Shown: piece by piece, positions 17,635 through 26,196 of the stretch
Layout: the number at the start of each line of letters is the position of its first letter
How positions within the stretch are numbered: position 1 is the stretch's first letter
DNA from: Sinomonas sp. ASV486
GTDB lineage: Bacteria > Actinomycetota > Actinomycetes > Actinomycetales > Micrococcaceae
Direction: 5' to 3'
DNA length: 64,000 nucleotides
Assembly: GCF_030908215.1 (NCBI RefSeq)
Contig: NZ_JAVFJK010000014.1
Span: 1 to 64,000 of the forward strand
The notes under the pieces: model-generated
Database searches by the model: none
Told to the model about the DNA's origin: nothing
What the model saw: only the letters and a program-made list of their open reading frames with translations
Made by a program: the position numbers and the translations under genes

Positions 17635-18668
17635 CACTGCTTCTTCCCGTCTGTCTTCTTGCTGCCCGTGCCGTTGGTCTTCTTGTCCAGGAATGCCTGC
17701 ATGCGGTCGAACTTGGCCTGGGACTCGAAGAGCATGCCCTGGGCCAGGGTGTCGATGAGGGGGTGGACCTCCCGGGGGGTGTGGAACACGGCCTTGGAGA
17801 TCCGCACCGCGAGGGGGTCCTGCGCGGCGATGCGGTCCGCGAGGGCGTGCGCTGCGGGCAGGAGCTGCTCGGGCTCGACGAGTTCGGTGACCAGGCCCGC
17901 CGCGAGGCACTGCTCGCCGGTGAGGACCTTGCCCGCGAGGAGGACCTCCTTCGCGAGGGGTTCGCCGACGAGCTCGCGCAGGCGCCAGGTGGCCCCGGCC
18001 GCGGCCATGATCCCCAGACCGGTCTCGGGGTTCCCGACCCGCAGCGACTCGGTGCCGATGCGGAAGTCCGCGGCGTAGGCCAGCTCCGCCCCGCCGCCGA
18101 GGGCGTACCCCTCCAGGGCGGCGATGACGGGCATCGGGAGCTTCGCGATGCGGTCGAAGACGGCCGAGTTGATCCCGGCCAGGGCGTCGTCTCGGCGGCG
18201 TTCGCGCAGCTGGGCGATGTCCGCCCCCGACGCGAAGATCCCCTTCCCTCCCGGGGCCACGGAGGCGGGGGTGCCGGAGAGGATCAGGACCTTCGGATGC
18301 GCCTCGAGGTGCGCGCACACGGCGTGCAGCTCGTCCACCATCGTCTGGTCGATCGCGTTCCGCACCGCCGGGCGGTGCAGCCGCGCATGCACCCGGTCGG
18401 CCCGCTCCTGAACCACGAGCGTGCTGAACCCGGACGCGTCAAGCCGCGTAGCGTCATTGTTCGACGCTGCGTCGTGCGCCGGGTCGGCGGAGGGCGCGGA
18501 CGACGGCGCGGCCTCGCCCCCGGGGGTGGCGGAACCCGACGGGGTGCCCGACCCCGCGGGGCCGTCCTGCGCGCCGGTGCCGTCTGCCGGGATGCCCGCA
18601 GCTGTCGGCCCGTCCGACGTGGTGCCCGGCCCCGCGGGGCGGCCCTGCGCGCCGGTGCCCTGGGCCAT
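17634..18668 (-). CDS. Enoyl-CoA hydratase/isomerase with long disordered N terminus
   Basis: A crotonase-fold enoyl-CoA hydratase of about 265 residues preceded by about 75 low-complexity Gly/Pro/Ala/Ser residues. The fold is clear from LHRPAVRNAID, the oxyanion loop GIFASGADIAQL, and EGYALGGGAELAYAADFRI. A family member normally starts near residue 76 (DASGFSTLVVQERADR), so the first 75 codons are an accretion; they contain a 39-bp direct repeat (18543-18581, 18621-18659). A Lys-rich tail closes the protein. The ATG directly abuts the thiolase stop (TAGATG). Likely hydrates 2,3-dehydroadipyl-CoA in the paa pathway. An internal start cannot be excluded. Confidence 0.87.
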   Translation of the reverse strand: MAQGTGAQGRPAGPGTTSDGPTAAGIPADGTGAQDGPAGSGTPSGSATPGGEAAPSSAPSADPAHDAASNNDATRLDASGFSTLVVQERADRVHARLHRPAVRNAIDQTMVDELHAVCAHLEAHPKVLILSGTPASVAPGGKGIFASGADIAQLRERRRDDALAGINSAVFDRIAKLPMPVIAALEGYALGGGAELAYAADFRIGTESLRVGNPETGLGIMAAAGATWRLRELVGEPLAKEVLLAGKVLTGEQCLAAGLVTELVEPEQLLPAAHALADRIAAQDPLAVRISKAVFHTPREVHPLIDTLAQGMLFESQAKFDRMQAFLDKKTNGTGSKKTDGKKQ

Positions 18669-19895
18669 CTAGATGCCCTCGATGAGGAGGGCTGTGCCCT
18701 GGCCGACCCCGACGCACATCGTGGCCAGGCCGAGCTTGCGGCCCGGGCCGGTGAGTTCGCGGTCCATGCGGCCCAGCAGGGTCACGACGAGGCGGGACCC
18801 GGAGGAGCCCAGGGGGTGGCCCAGGGCGATCGCCCCGCCGTCGCGGTTGACGGTCTCCTGGTCGAGCTTGAGCTCGCGGATCACGGCCAGGGACTGGGAG
18901 GCGAAGGCCTCGTTGAGCTCCACCGCGCCCAGATCGGCGACCGAGAGGCCCGCCCGGTCCAGGACCTTGCGGGTCGCCGGGACCGGGCCGATCCCCATGA
19001 CCTCGGGCGCGACCCCTGCGGAGGCGCCGTCCAGGATGCGGGCGCGCGGGGTCAGGCCGTACCGCTCGATGGCGGCCTCCGAGGCCACCACGACCGCCGA
19101 GGCGCCGTCGTTCAGGGTCGAGGCGTTGCCAGCCGTGACCACGGAGCCGCCAGCCACGACCGGGCGGAGCCCTGCGAGGACGTCCATGGTGGTGCCCGCC
19201 CGCGGGCCCTCGTCGGTGTCCACGACCGTCTGGGCGCCCTTGCGGCCCGTGACCGTCACCGGGACGATCTCCTCGGCGAAGCGGCCCGCCTGAATCGCGG
19301 CGAGCGCCCGCTCGTGGGAGCGGACGGCGAACGCGTCGCAGTCCTCGCGGGAGGTGCCGTAGACGCGGGCGACCTCCTCCGCAGTCTCCGGCATCGAGTA
19401 CGACGCCTTGCCGTCCCGGGAGAGCTCCCCGGAGAGGAAGGCGGGGTTGGTGAAGCGCCACCCGATCGAGGTGTCGAACACCGCCCCGGGCTTGGCGAAC
19501 GCCGTGCCGGGCTTCTCCATGACCCACGGGGCGCGGCTCATGGACTCCACCCCGCCGGCGACGACGAGGTCCGCGGCGCCGGCCTTGACCATATGGGAGG
19601 CCATGATGATCGCGGACAGGCCCGAGGCGCACAGCCGGTTCACCGTGATCCCCGGCACGCTGTCCGGGTAGTCGGCCAGCAGCCACGCCATCCGGGCCAC
19701 GTTCCGGTTCTCCTCCCCGGCCCCGTTCGCGTTGCCCAGGACCACCTCGTCCACCAGTGCCGGATCGATCCCGGCCCGCTCCACCGCCGCCCGCACCACC
19801 AGGGCGGCCAGGTCATCCGGACGCACCCCCGAGAGCGCACCCCCGTACCGCCCCACCGGGGTCCGCGCCCCACCCACCAGAAACGCCTCAGCCAT
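18669..19895 (-). CDS. Thiolase (acetyl-CoA C-acyltransferase, PaaJ/PcaF-like)
   Basis: A 408-residue type I thiolase. The acyl-accepting Cys is 89 in NRLCASGLSA, the NEAFA and GHPLGSSGSRLV blocks supply the His, and the second Cys is in MCVGVGQG near the C terminus. Start at 19895 (MAEAFLVGGARTP) is favoured by a GGGAG site; a Met 14 codons upstream adds unrelated residues. It heads the operon thiolase-hydratase-dehydrogenase and is preceded by a PaaR-like operator (19956-19977). A beta-ketoadipyl-CoA thiolase role, releasing succinyl-CoA and acetyl-CoA in phenylacetate catabolism, is the best inference. Confidence 0.92.
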   Translation of the reverse strand: MAEAFLVGGARTPVGRYGGALSGVRPDDLAALVVRAAVERAGIDPALVDEVVLGNANGAGEENRNVARMAWLLADYPDSVPGITVNRLCASGLSAIIMASHMVKAGAADLVVAGGVESMSRAPWVMEKPGTAFAKPGAVFDTSIGWRFTNPAFLSGELSRDGKASYSMPETAEEVARVYGTSREDCDAFAVRSHERALAAIQAGRFAEEIVPVTVTGRKGAQTVVDTDEGPRAGTTMDVLAGLRPVVAGGSVVTAGNASTLNDGASAVVVASEAAIERYGLTPRARILDGASAGVAPEVMGIGPVPATRKVLDRAGLSVADLGAVELNEAFASQSLAVIRELKLDQETVNRDGGAIALGHPLGSSGSRLVVTLLGRMDRELTGPGRKLGLATMCVGVGQGTALLIEGI

Positions 19896-19955
19896 GTGCA
19901 CTCCCTCATGCCTCGTCGCGCAGGACACGGCCTCCATCGGCGTGCCGGCACGAAT

Positions 19956-19977
19956 AGTTACCGACCGTTCGTTCTAT
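19956..19977. promoter_or_regulatory. PaaR-like TetR-family operator upstream of the thiolase operon
   Basis: ACCGACCGTTCGTT (19960-19973) matches the core ACCG-NN-CG-NN-CGGT at all but one position, and the left flank AGTT resembles the left flank of the paaZ site. It lies 60-80 bp upstream of the thiolase start. The shared element is the main evidence that the two operons form one regulon. Confidence 0.7.
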
Positions 19978-20011
19978 AAAGATTCTCATTCCCTCCCCCA
20001 CTGGTCAACCT

Positions 20012-20797
20012 ATGCCCAGGCGCGAACGGAACCCACAGTGCTGCGCATTCGTTCTGACCTTGATGCTCCGATCGTCCTCAACGTCGCCTGCCAAGCCACG
20101 ACGTTTCTCCCGCTACACGCCCGCTGATGCACTCGCCGTCGTGCTCTACCTCGGCCTGCCGTTGGCCCTCGTGTTCCTCCCGCTCGACCGTCTCCCTTGG
20201 CTCACGCGGGACCCGCTGCTCGGCGCGTACCTGCTCAACCTCGGGGTGTATGCGGCGGTCTTCATCGTCGCCATCATCGCCGCACGTCACTACGTGGCCC
20301 GCGACCTGCGGATCCTGGCCACTCGACCGTGGTTCACGATCGGGGTCCTCCCGCTGCTGCTCGTGGTGATGCTCATTGTGACGGCGATCGTCGTGGCCCT
20401 CGCCGGCGGCGTCGAGGTGTCCGTCAACCAATCGGGCCTCGAGGAGATGACCGCGCATGTCCCGTGGTACCTCACGGCACCGCTGCTCGTGCTCGTGGGG
20501 CCGTTCGTCGAGGAGTACGTCTTCCGGCACCTCATGATCGGCAAGCTCAGCCGGTATGTGAACCGCTGGGTCTGCTACGTGACCTCAGTGGTATTATTCG
20601 CAGCGCTGCACATCGCGGGCCGCGAGGCCATCACCGTCCAGGCGCTCGCGCCGTACCTGGCGCTGGGTCTCGTGCTCGTCTTCGCTTATGCGTGGACAGC
20701 CAACAACCTGATGTTCAGCTACTCACTGCACGCCCTGAAGAACCTGCTGTCCGTGGTGCTCATGTATACGGTGGACATCAGTTCGCTGACCTCCTAG
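20012..20797 (+). CDS. CPBP family intramembrane metalloprotease
   Basis: A 261-residue CPBP/CAAX-type intramembrane protease with about seven hydrophobic segments. The first zinc motif is FVEEYVFRHLMIGKL (EExxxR), the second LHIAG, and the third SLHALKNLL (HxxxN), all placed in or next to membrane helices. The N terminus is uncertain: Met at 20012 or at 20063 (MLRSSSTSPAKPRRF). Followed after 6 bp by a membrane-anchored YceI protein, so probably one transcript. In actinobacteria such proteases process membrane peptides or act in self-immunity; no peptide precursor is seen nearby. Confidence 0.85.
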   Translation: MPRRERNPQCCAFVLTLMLRSSSTSPAKPRRFSRYTPADALAVVLYLGLPLALVFLPLDRLPWLTRDPLLGAYLLNLGVYAAVFIVAIIAARHYVARDLRILATRPWFTIGVLPLLLVVMLIVTAIVVALAGGVEVSVNQSGLEEMTAHVPWYLTAPLLVLVGPFVEEYVFRHLMIGKLSRYVNRWVCYVTSVVLFAALHIAGREAITVQALAPYLALGLVLVFAYAWTANNLMFSYSLHALKNLLSVVLMYTVDISSLTS

Positions 20798-20803
20798 GAA
20801 CCC

Positions 20804-21490
20804 GTGACCAAGCGCGCCCTCCTCGTCCCCCTCGGCATTGTGGTGGCGGTGATCCTCGCCGTTGTCATCGGCGGTCCGATCATCTCCTCGGCCCTCAGTC
20901 CGAAGCAGGTGGACCCGTTCAGCGTCACGGCCGGCGCCTCTCAGGTGAGCACGACGCCGCGCCCCACCGGCGCGGACAATGGCACCTGGACCGTGGGCAG
21001 CGGCTCGCAGGCCGGCTACCGGGTCAACGAAGTGCTCAACGGCAATGCTGTGGCCGTGGTGGGGCGCACGGACAGGGTCACGGGCTCGGCTACCGTGGCC
21101 AACGGGAACCTCACGGCCGCAAGCATCGCGGTCGAGGCCGGGACCATCGCCACCGACAACTCCGGCCGCGACAACTACTTCCGCTTCACCGTGATCTCCG
21201 CAGGCAAGTACCCTCAGGCAACCTTCACCCTCAACTCCCCCGTGACCCTGCCTGAGATCGGCGGAACGCCGGTTGAGGTCAAGGTTCCGGGGACCCTCGC
21301 GCTGGCAGGCGCTCAGCGAGCGGTCACGGCGGACCTGCAGGTGCTGCGCGACGGCGACCGCATCGTCGCCGTCGGCACGATCCCGATCGCGGTGAAGGAC
21401 TTCGGCATCGACCCCCCGAACTTGGGCTTCGTCAAGGTCGAGGACCACGCCCAGGTCGAGTTCCGGGTGAACCTCTCCCAGGGCGGCTGA
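20804..21490 (+). CDS. YceI-like domain protein with N-terminal membrane anchor
   Basis: A 228-residue protein starting at a GTG. Residues 5-28 form one hydrophobic helix (signal anchor); a YceI-type lipid-binding beta-barrel follows from about residue 58: TWTVGSGSQAGYRVNEV, VEAGTIATDNSGRDNYF, and the end VEDHAQVEFRVNL. YceI proteins bind isoprenoid or fatty-acyl lipids in a long hydrophobic barrel; here it would face outside the cytoplasm. A second, soluble YceI gene lies at 42691. Menaquinone genes 6 kb downstream make a quinone link tempting, but it is unproven. Confidence 0.85.
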   Translation: MTKRALLVPLGIVVAVILAVVIGGPIISSALSPKQVDPFSVTAGASQVSTTPRPTGADNGTWTVGSGSQAGYRVNEVLNGNAVAVVGRTDRVTGSATVANGNLTAASIAVEAGTIATDNSGRDNYFRFTVISAGKYPQATFTLNSPVTLPEIGGTPVEVKVPGTLALAGAQRAVTADLQVLRDGDRIVAVGTIPIAVKDFGIDPPNLGFVKVEDHAQVEFRVNLSQGG

Positions 21491-21531
21491 GCGCCCCAGC
21501 TTCTGAGGGTCGTCTCCTGGGAGTCAGCTCC

Positions 21532-23298
21532 TCAATGGTGCGCGTGGAGGCGTCCCGCAGACCCGACGGGCTCGAGAGCGAGCCGACGGTGGCCCTCGCG
21601 ATCTCCCCCGCCGACCGCGGCGCCCGCACCAAGCCCCTCGAACCATCGCGCCATGGCGCGGTCATGGCTCGCCACGACCAGCGTGCCGCGGTACCTCGTG
21701 AGGGCATCCTCGAGCTCGCCGACCAACAGCGGGGCGAGGTGGTTGGTTGGCTCGTCGAGGAGGAGCAGCTCGGGCCGTGTTGCCAGCAGGCGCGCGAGGG
21801 CGAGCCGCCGGTACTGCCCTGCCGAAAGAGAGCCGACGGGCACGAAGAAGTCCTGGACGCGGAACAGGCCAGTATGCATGAGCGCCTCGGCATGGTCGTC
21901 CAGCCCGCCGGTGAGGCCCGCCGCGTAGGCTGCAAGGAGGCGCGCGTTCGGGTTCGCGGGCGGTGGGACCTCTTGGGGCAGGAACCCGACAACGGGGCCT
22001 ATCGACTCTGCGCCGCCGCGCTCAACCACCGTGACCGCCGCACCTGTGTACGGGACGACACCGGCCAGGATGCCGAGCAGCGTCGACTTCCCCGCACCGT
22101 TGGGCCCGGTGACAAGGAGTCGCGCCCCGGGCTTGAGGCTCAGATCGACGGGTGCGAGCCGCCCGGGCGAGGCCACTCGGGACAGCGTCACGCTAGCGCC
22201 CGTCTCCACCTCGAAGGCCGCGGCCAGGTGCAGCGGCTTCGACGGGGGCAAAATGGGCTGTGCCTCGAGCCGCCGCAGTCGCTCGCGCGCGGAGCGGATC
22301 TGGCTCTCGACCGCCGCCGAGACGCGCTGGCCGAAGTAGTTGTACCCGGACTTGTCGTTGTCCGTCATGCGGCCGTAGGCGACTCGGTCTGTGACCCCGG
22401 TGGCCTTGTCGCGCTCGTGCTCCTTGGCCCCGACCCACTCGATGTACGCCCGCTCCCAGCCACGCCGCTCGCGGGCCTTCTCGGCGCGGTACCCCGCGTA
22501 CCCGGTGCCATAGCGGCGCACGGTGCGGGTATCGGCGTCGACCTCCAGGATCACGCTCGCGAACCGCTCGAGGAAGTCGCGGTCGTGGGAGACCGCCACG
22601 ACGATCCCCGGCCGCGCAGCGATCTCGGCCTCCAGCCACGCCAGGGCGGCTGCGTCGAGGTGATTGGTGGGCTCGTCGAGGAGCAGGATCGGGGCTGGGT
22701 CCGCGAGTGCGAGGGCCAAGGCCACCCTTTCGGCCTCCCCGCCTGAGAGGCTGCCGAGCGTTCGGTCGCGGCCCTCGCGGGCGAGGTGCCCTACCCCGAG
22801 GCGCTCGAGCGCGATGGCCGCCGCGACCTCCGCCCGCACGACGGCGCTGGCCGCCTCGTCGGGGTCTGCCTCCTCGCCGCTCTGCTCGCCGCTGCCCGTG
22901 GCTGCGGCCGTGCCTGCTCCAGCGACCCCCTCCCATGAGGCCGTTCCCGACGCTGCCGTCTCCGATGCGGCGGTGAGAAGCCCGCCGATGGTCGCGGCGG
23001 CGTCCTGCGTCTGGGCAAGGCGTGAAACGCGCCCATGGACCGCAATCGTGCCAGATTCGGGAGGCTCGTCGCCTGCGAGGAGGCGCAGGAGCGTGGACTT
23101 TCCCGAGCCGTTCTCGCCCACGACCGCGATGCGCTCGCCGTCGCCGATGACGAGGTCCACTCGGTCAAGGAGGAGCCGGTCGCCGTAGCCGTGGGAGACG
23201 CCGGCGGCGGTGATATGGACGGAGCTGCGGGGCGCGATGCCCGCGTGATCGGGCGGTTCGGGGCGACTGGAGTGGAAACGATGGAGAGGCGCATGCAT
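21532..23298 (-). CDS. ABC-F family ATP-binding protein
   Basis: A 588-residue ABC-F protein: two ATP-binding cassettes and no membrane segment. Walker A motifs are GENGSGKST (first) and GPNGAGKST (second). Signature and Walker B blocks are LSGGEAERVALALALADPA/LLLDEPTNHLD and LSAGQYRRLALARLLA/LLLDEPTNHL. The linker between domains is rich in Arg/Lys (YRAEKARERRGWERAYIEW), as expected for the ribosome-facing P-site tRNA interaction motif. Start at 23298 is chosen because the in-frame extension to 23511 overlaps the neighbouring gene. ABC-F members act in translation or protect ribosomes from antibiotics; which applies cannot be told. A Gly/Ala-rich insert lies in the first cassette. Confidence 0.9.
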   Translation of the reverse strand: MHAPLHRFHSSRPEPPDHAGIAPRSSVHITAAGVSHGYGDRLLLDRVDLVIGDGERIAVVGENGSGKSTLLRLLAGDEPPESGTIAVHGRVSRLAQTQDAAATIGGLLTAASETAASGTASWEGVAGAGTAAATGSGEQSGEEADPDEAASAVVRAEVAAAIALERLGVGHLAREGRDRTLGSLSGGEAERVALALALADPAPILLLDEPTNHLDAAALAWLEAEIAARPGIVVAVSHDRDFLERFASVILEVDADTRTVRRYGTGYAGYRAEKARERRGWERAYIEWVGAKEHERDKATGVTDRVAYGRMTDNDKSGYNYFGQRVSAAVESQIRSARERLRRLEAQPILPPSKPLHLAAAFEVETGASVTLSRVASPGRLAPVDLSLKPGARLLVTGPNGAGKSTLLGILAGVVPYTGAAVTVVERGGAESIGPVVGFLPQEVPPPANPNARLLAAYAAGLTGGLDDHAEALMHTGLFRVQDFFVPVGSLSAGQYRRLALARLLATRPELLLLDEPTNHLAPLLVGELEDALTRYRGTLVVASHDRAMARWFEGLGAGAAVGGGDREGHRRLALEPVGSAGRLHAHH

Positions 23299-23422
23299 GG
23301 CGGGACTCGCTTCGGGGGCTCGCGGGCACACCGATGCCCGGGCGGAACTGGACAGAGAAGCGATCAGCGGAGCATGCGTTATAGCGTCCCGGCCCGTGGC
23401 CGGCGTGTCAAGGCGCCCGCCG

Positions 23423-24631
23423 TCAGAGACCCGACTTGGCGAAGATCTGGTTGACGAAGGCTGCCAGCGCCTCGGCCGCGGGCTGCACCTCTGCCTCGGT
23501 GGCACGGACATCGTCCACTTCGATCGTCAGGCTTCCCCGCCGGGCGGCGACCGCAAGGTGCTTCTGCCCGGTGCCGTCTGAAAGCTCATAGACGACGGCG
23601 TAGCTCGCGTCGCCACCCGGCACCGCCGTCAGCGGCCTGAGCGACGACCACGCGCGGCCTTGGCTTCCACCCAGGACCTTCTCTGTGATCGACGAGCAGG
23701 TCCGGAGCGCCTCTGCACGGGTGTCGAAGGGATAAGGGGTCGCGATCGACCCTGCCATGCTGACCGCGCGGAGAGTCAGGAACGACTTCTTTGCCGGGCT
23801 TCCCGAGTAGGTGCCTTGGACCATCGACGAGCCGCCGAGCGCGCCGAGGTATGCGGCGTCGTCAAGGGTGCACGCCGTCTGGCTGGGCGGCGCTGACGCG
23901 GCGGCCTCTGCTGGGATGAGCTGGGCGTGGACCAGGGCTGTGCTGCCGTCAGGTCCGGGAATGCCCTGGATCAGGGCTGCCAGCTGCTCAGGCGTGCGGG
24001 AGTTGGGCGTGGGCGTGCTCACCGCCGGAGGGTTGGTCGCCGCCTCATCGAGGAGGTCTCGCGCGATGCCTGCCATGGACTCCACAGCAGGCTGCAGGTC
24101 GCCGTCCGGCGTCACGCTGAGCGAGAGGGCGAGGGACAGCGTTCCCGCAAGGACGTTGAGCGTTGCTCCGCCAAGATCGCCCGGCCCTCGCGGCTTCGTG
24201 GTCTGCACAGCAGCGAAAGAGCGCTCACCGATGGTCGGGGCCGGGAGCAGTCGCACGGTGTACGTCGAGGCGTTCGATCCCTCAGTATGCTGCAGATCGA
24301 ACTGGCTGCAGCGCGCGAGCAGATCGTCGTTGTAGTTGAAGTCGGAGGAGGCGAGGACGTCCTTGGCCGCGCTTCTGATGGTGAACATGACCGTCGTCGT
24401 GGGACCACCGGAGCCGCCCGAGATGGGCAGCGCACCGGTGGCGAAGCTTGTGCCGGCGTCCTTGGCAATGTCTATCGGATCCTTGGCCACAAAGGGCTGG
24501 CACTCGCCGGGTGTGGCGACTGTTGTGCGTGCCGGCCACGTGTTTGCCGTGGCGCCGATGCGCAGGCTGCGGGAATCCTGCGCACCATAGGGAACGTTGC
24601 GGCGCGCGGCCACTGCGTTGATGACGGCCAT
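23423..24631 (-). CDS. C-terminal part of a frameshifted lipoprotein of unknown family
   Basis: A 402-residue open frame starting at an internal Met (MAVINAVAARRNVPYG). It has no signal peptide of its own and no recognised domain; it is Ser/Thr/Ala-rich with cysteines near 44, 109, 264 and 313 and ends AFVNQIFAKSGL. The frame is open upstream of the Met to about 24677. A proper lipoprotein N terminus with a strong ribosome site lies immediately upstream in another frame (24640-24849). One indel would join them into a lipoprotein of about 460 residues. Either the gene is a recent pseudogene or the window has a sequencing error near 24650-24680. Function unknown. Confidence 0.65.
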   Translation of the reverse strand: MAVINAVAARRNVPYGAQDSRSLRIGATANTWPARTTVATPGECQPFVAKDPIDIAKDAGTSFATGALPISGGSGGPTTTVMFTIRSAAKDVLASSDFNYNDDLLARCSQFDLQHTEGSNASTYTVRLLPAPTIGERSFAAVQTTKPRGPGDLGGATLNVLAGTLSLALSLSVTPDGDLQPAVESMAGIARDLLDEAATNPPAVSTPTPNSRTPEQLAALIQGIPGPDGSTALVHAQLIPAEAAASAPPSQTACTLDDAAYLGALGGSSMVQGTYSGSPAKKSFLTLRAVSMAGSIATPYPFDTRAEALRTCSSITEKVLGGSQGRAWSSLRPLTAVPGGDASYAVVYELSDGTGQKHLAVAARRGSLTIEVDDVRATEAEVQPAAEALAAFVNQIFAKSGL

Positions 24632-24639
24632 GAGTTCTC

Positions 24640-24849
24640 CGTCGTGAACACCTTCGCGGAAGGAGCTGAAGGCCCGCTAGCCGACGCCGAAGCCGACACC
24701 GTTGAACTCGGCGCCGAGCTCCCTGATGAGCAGCCGGCCACGGCAAGTGCGGTCATCGCGAGGGCTGCGGTCCAGGCCAAAGGCCCCCCGCTGTCCCGCC
24801 GATCTCCAGTGTTCGGAGGGACCTGGGTCACCCAACGGACTCCTGACAT
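24640..24849 (-). pseudogene. N-terminal part of the frameshifted lipoprotein
   Basis: From the ATG at 24849, preceded by AGGAGG, the frame encodes a charged start, a hydrophobic helix (AWTAALAMTALAVAGC) ending in a lipobox with Cys, and a Ser/Ala-rich linker typical of actinobacterial lipoproteins. It then runs out into unrelated sequence while the body of the protein continues in a different frame (23423-24631). The switch point falls in the linker. Confidence 0.65.
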
Positions 24850-25021
24850 CGCTGGCCTCCTCTAGCCGTCCGGCTCCCAGACTCACCGAAGCCAGGCGGA
24901 CCGGTTAGAGGACTACGTCCCGAGCCCTCGGCAGGGGTCGAGGAAGCCTTCCCACCATGCGGACACCAGCTGTCCGCTTCTGCCTTCCCTCCCACACCAG
25001 CGGAACCCTACCGTGGGGCGC

Positions 25022-25459
25022 ATGGCATACAGATTCCAAGTGGTTATCGACAGCCGCGACCCGCACGCGCAGGCCGATTGGTGGGCGGAAACGATGGGCT
25101 GGGTCGTCGAGCCGAGCGACGAGGCGTTCATCCGGCGCATGGTCTCCGAGGGCTTCGCGACGGAGGCCGAGACCACCACCCACCAGGGCGTGCTCGTGTG
25201 GGCCAGCGCCCAGGCGATCTGCCCGCCGGACCAGGTCGGACAGAAGGAGCGCCAGCGGTTCCTGTTCCAGACCGTCCCGGAGGGCAAGACGGTCAAGAAC
25301 CGCGTGCACTGGGACGTCCGTCTCGACGGCGATGACAAGGACGAGATCCGCACCGCGCTCGAGTCCCGCGGCGCAACGTTCCTCTGGGAAGGCCGTGAGG
25401 GCCCGCACGGGTGGTACACCATGGCAGATCCGGAGGGCAACGAGTTCTGCATCTCGTGA
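25022..25459 (+). CDS. VOC family protein (glyoxalase-like)
   Basis: A 145-residue VOC-fold protein beginning MAYRFQVVIDSRDPHAQADWW and ending WYTMADPEGNEFCIS, the paired module ends of the glyoxalase-like group that carries the conserved ADPEGNEFC signature. Start at the ATG 25022; a GTG nine bases upstream is possible, and no clear ribosome site is seen, so the mRNA may be leaderless. It stands alone between the lipoprotein gene (divergent) and the YhhN gene. Substrate unknown. Confidence 0.82.
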   Translation: MAYRFQVVIDSRDPHAQADWWAETMGWVVEPSDEAFIRRMVSEGFATEAETTTHQGVLVWASAQAICPPDQVGQKERQRFLFQTVPEGKTVKNRVHWDVRLDGDDKDEIRTALESRGATFLWEGREGPHGWYTMADPEGNEFCIS

Positions 25460-25550
25460 GCCGCGTCGGTTGAGGCATCGCGGTCGGGCGACGGCGAGCG
25501 CGCGGGAAACCCGGGTAGGCTCACCATGTGCGCATCCCGGGTAGCTCGCC

Positions 25551-26186
25551 GTGACGCCGCTCGTGTGGGTGCTAGCCGGGGCTGCCGCCCTCGCCTCGCT
25601 CGTCGACTGGCGGGCGACGGCGCGCGGTGCAACCCGAGTGCGGCACCGCACCAAGCCGGCTCCGATGGTGCTGCTGATCGGCGCCGCTGCCGCGGTCCAG
25701 CCGTGGCACGGGTGGACCCAGGTGCTGCTCCTCGCGGCGTTCACGGCGTCGCTAGCAGGCGATGTCCTCCTGCTCCCCGGCCGCTCGCTGGGCCCCGGGC
25801 TCGCCGCGTTCCTCTTGGCCCACGTGGCCTTCGTCGCCGCGTTCGTCACGCAGGCAACATCCGTGGCGGGGACGCTGTTCGCCGCCGCGATGCTCGTCGT
25901 CGTGCTGCCGCTCGCGGCTCCCCCGCTGCTGCGCGCGGTCAGACGCCAGAGCCCGGGGCTGAGCATCCCGGTCGGGACCTACATCGCAGCGCTGGCCGCG
26001 CTCGCGCTCACCGCAGGAACCACCGGCTCACCGTGGGCGCTCGGCGGCGCTGCCCTCTTCCTCGCCTCTGACCTGCTGCTCGGCTGGCGCGCATTCGTCG
26101 GGCCGGTATTGAAGGAATGGCACGTCATGGCGACGTACCACGTGGCGCAATTCGCGTTCCTCGTCTGGCTCGCTGGCCTTTCCTAG
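25551..26186 (+). CDS. YhhN family membrane protein (lysoplasmalogenase-like)
   Basis: A 211-residue integral membrane protein of the YhhN/TMEM86 family with about seven to eight helices. Family markers are RTKPAPMVLLIGA, SLAGDVLLL, FLLAHVAFVAAF and GGAALFLASDLLLGWRAFV. Characterised relatives hydrolyse the vinyl-ether bond of lysoplasmalogens; whether the bacterial protein does so is unknown. It begins with GTG and is convergent with ldh, with a gap of only 10 bp. Confidence 0.85.
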   Translation: MTPLVWVLAGAAALASLVDWRATARGATRVRHRTKPAPMVLLIGAAAAVQPWHGWTQVLLLAAFTASLAGDVLLLPGRSLGPGLAAFLLAHVAFVAAFVTQATSVAGTLFAAAMLVVVLPLAAPPLLRAVRRQSPGLSIPVGTYIAALAALALTAGTTGSPWALGGAALFLASDLLLGWRAFVGPVLKEWHVMATYHVAQFAFLVWLAGLS

Positions 26187-26196
26187 GGCTCGGTCC

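Noticed and set aside
15274-18078. A 934-codon plus-strand open frame over the phosphatase, membrane protein and dehydrogenase genes
   Set aside because: It runs antisense to three well-supported genes and its translation has no recognisable domain; high GC produces such frames.
23299-23422. Possible antibiotic-responsive leader peptide upstream of the ABC-F gene
   Set aside because: The 124-bp gap holds no short ORF with a convincing ribosome site and no clear competing hairpins.
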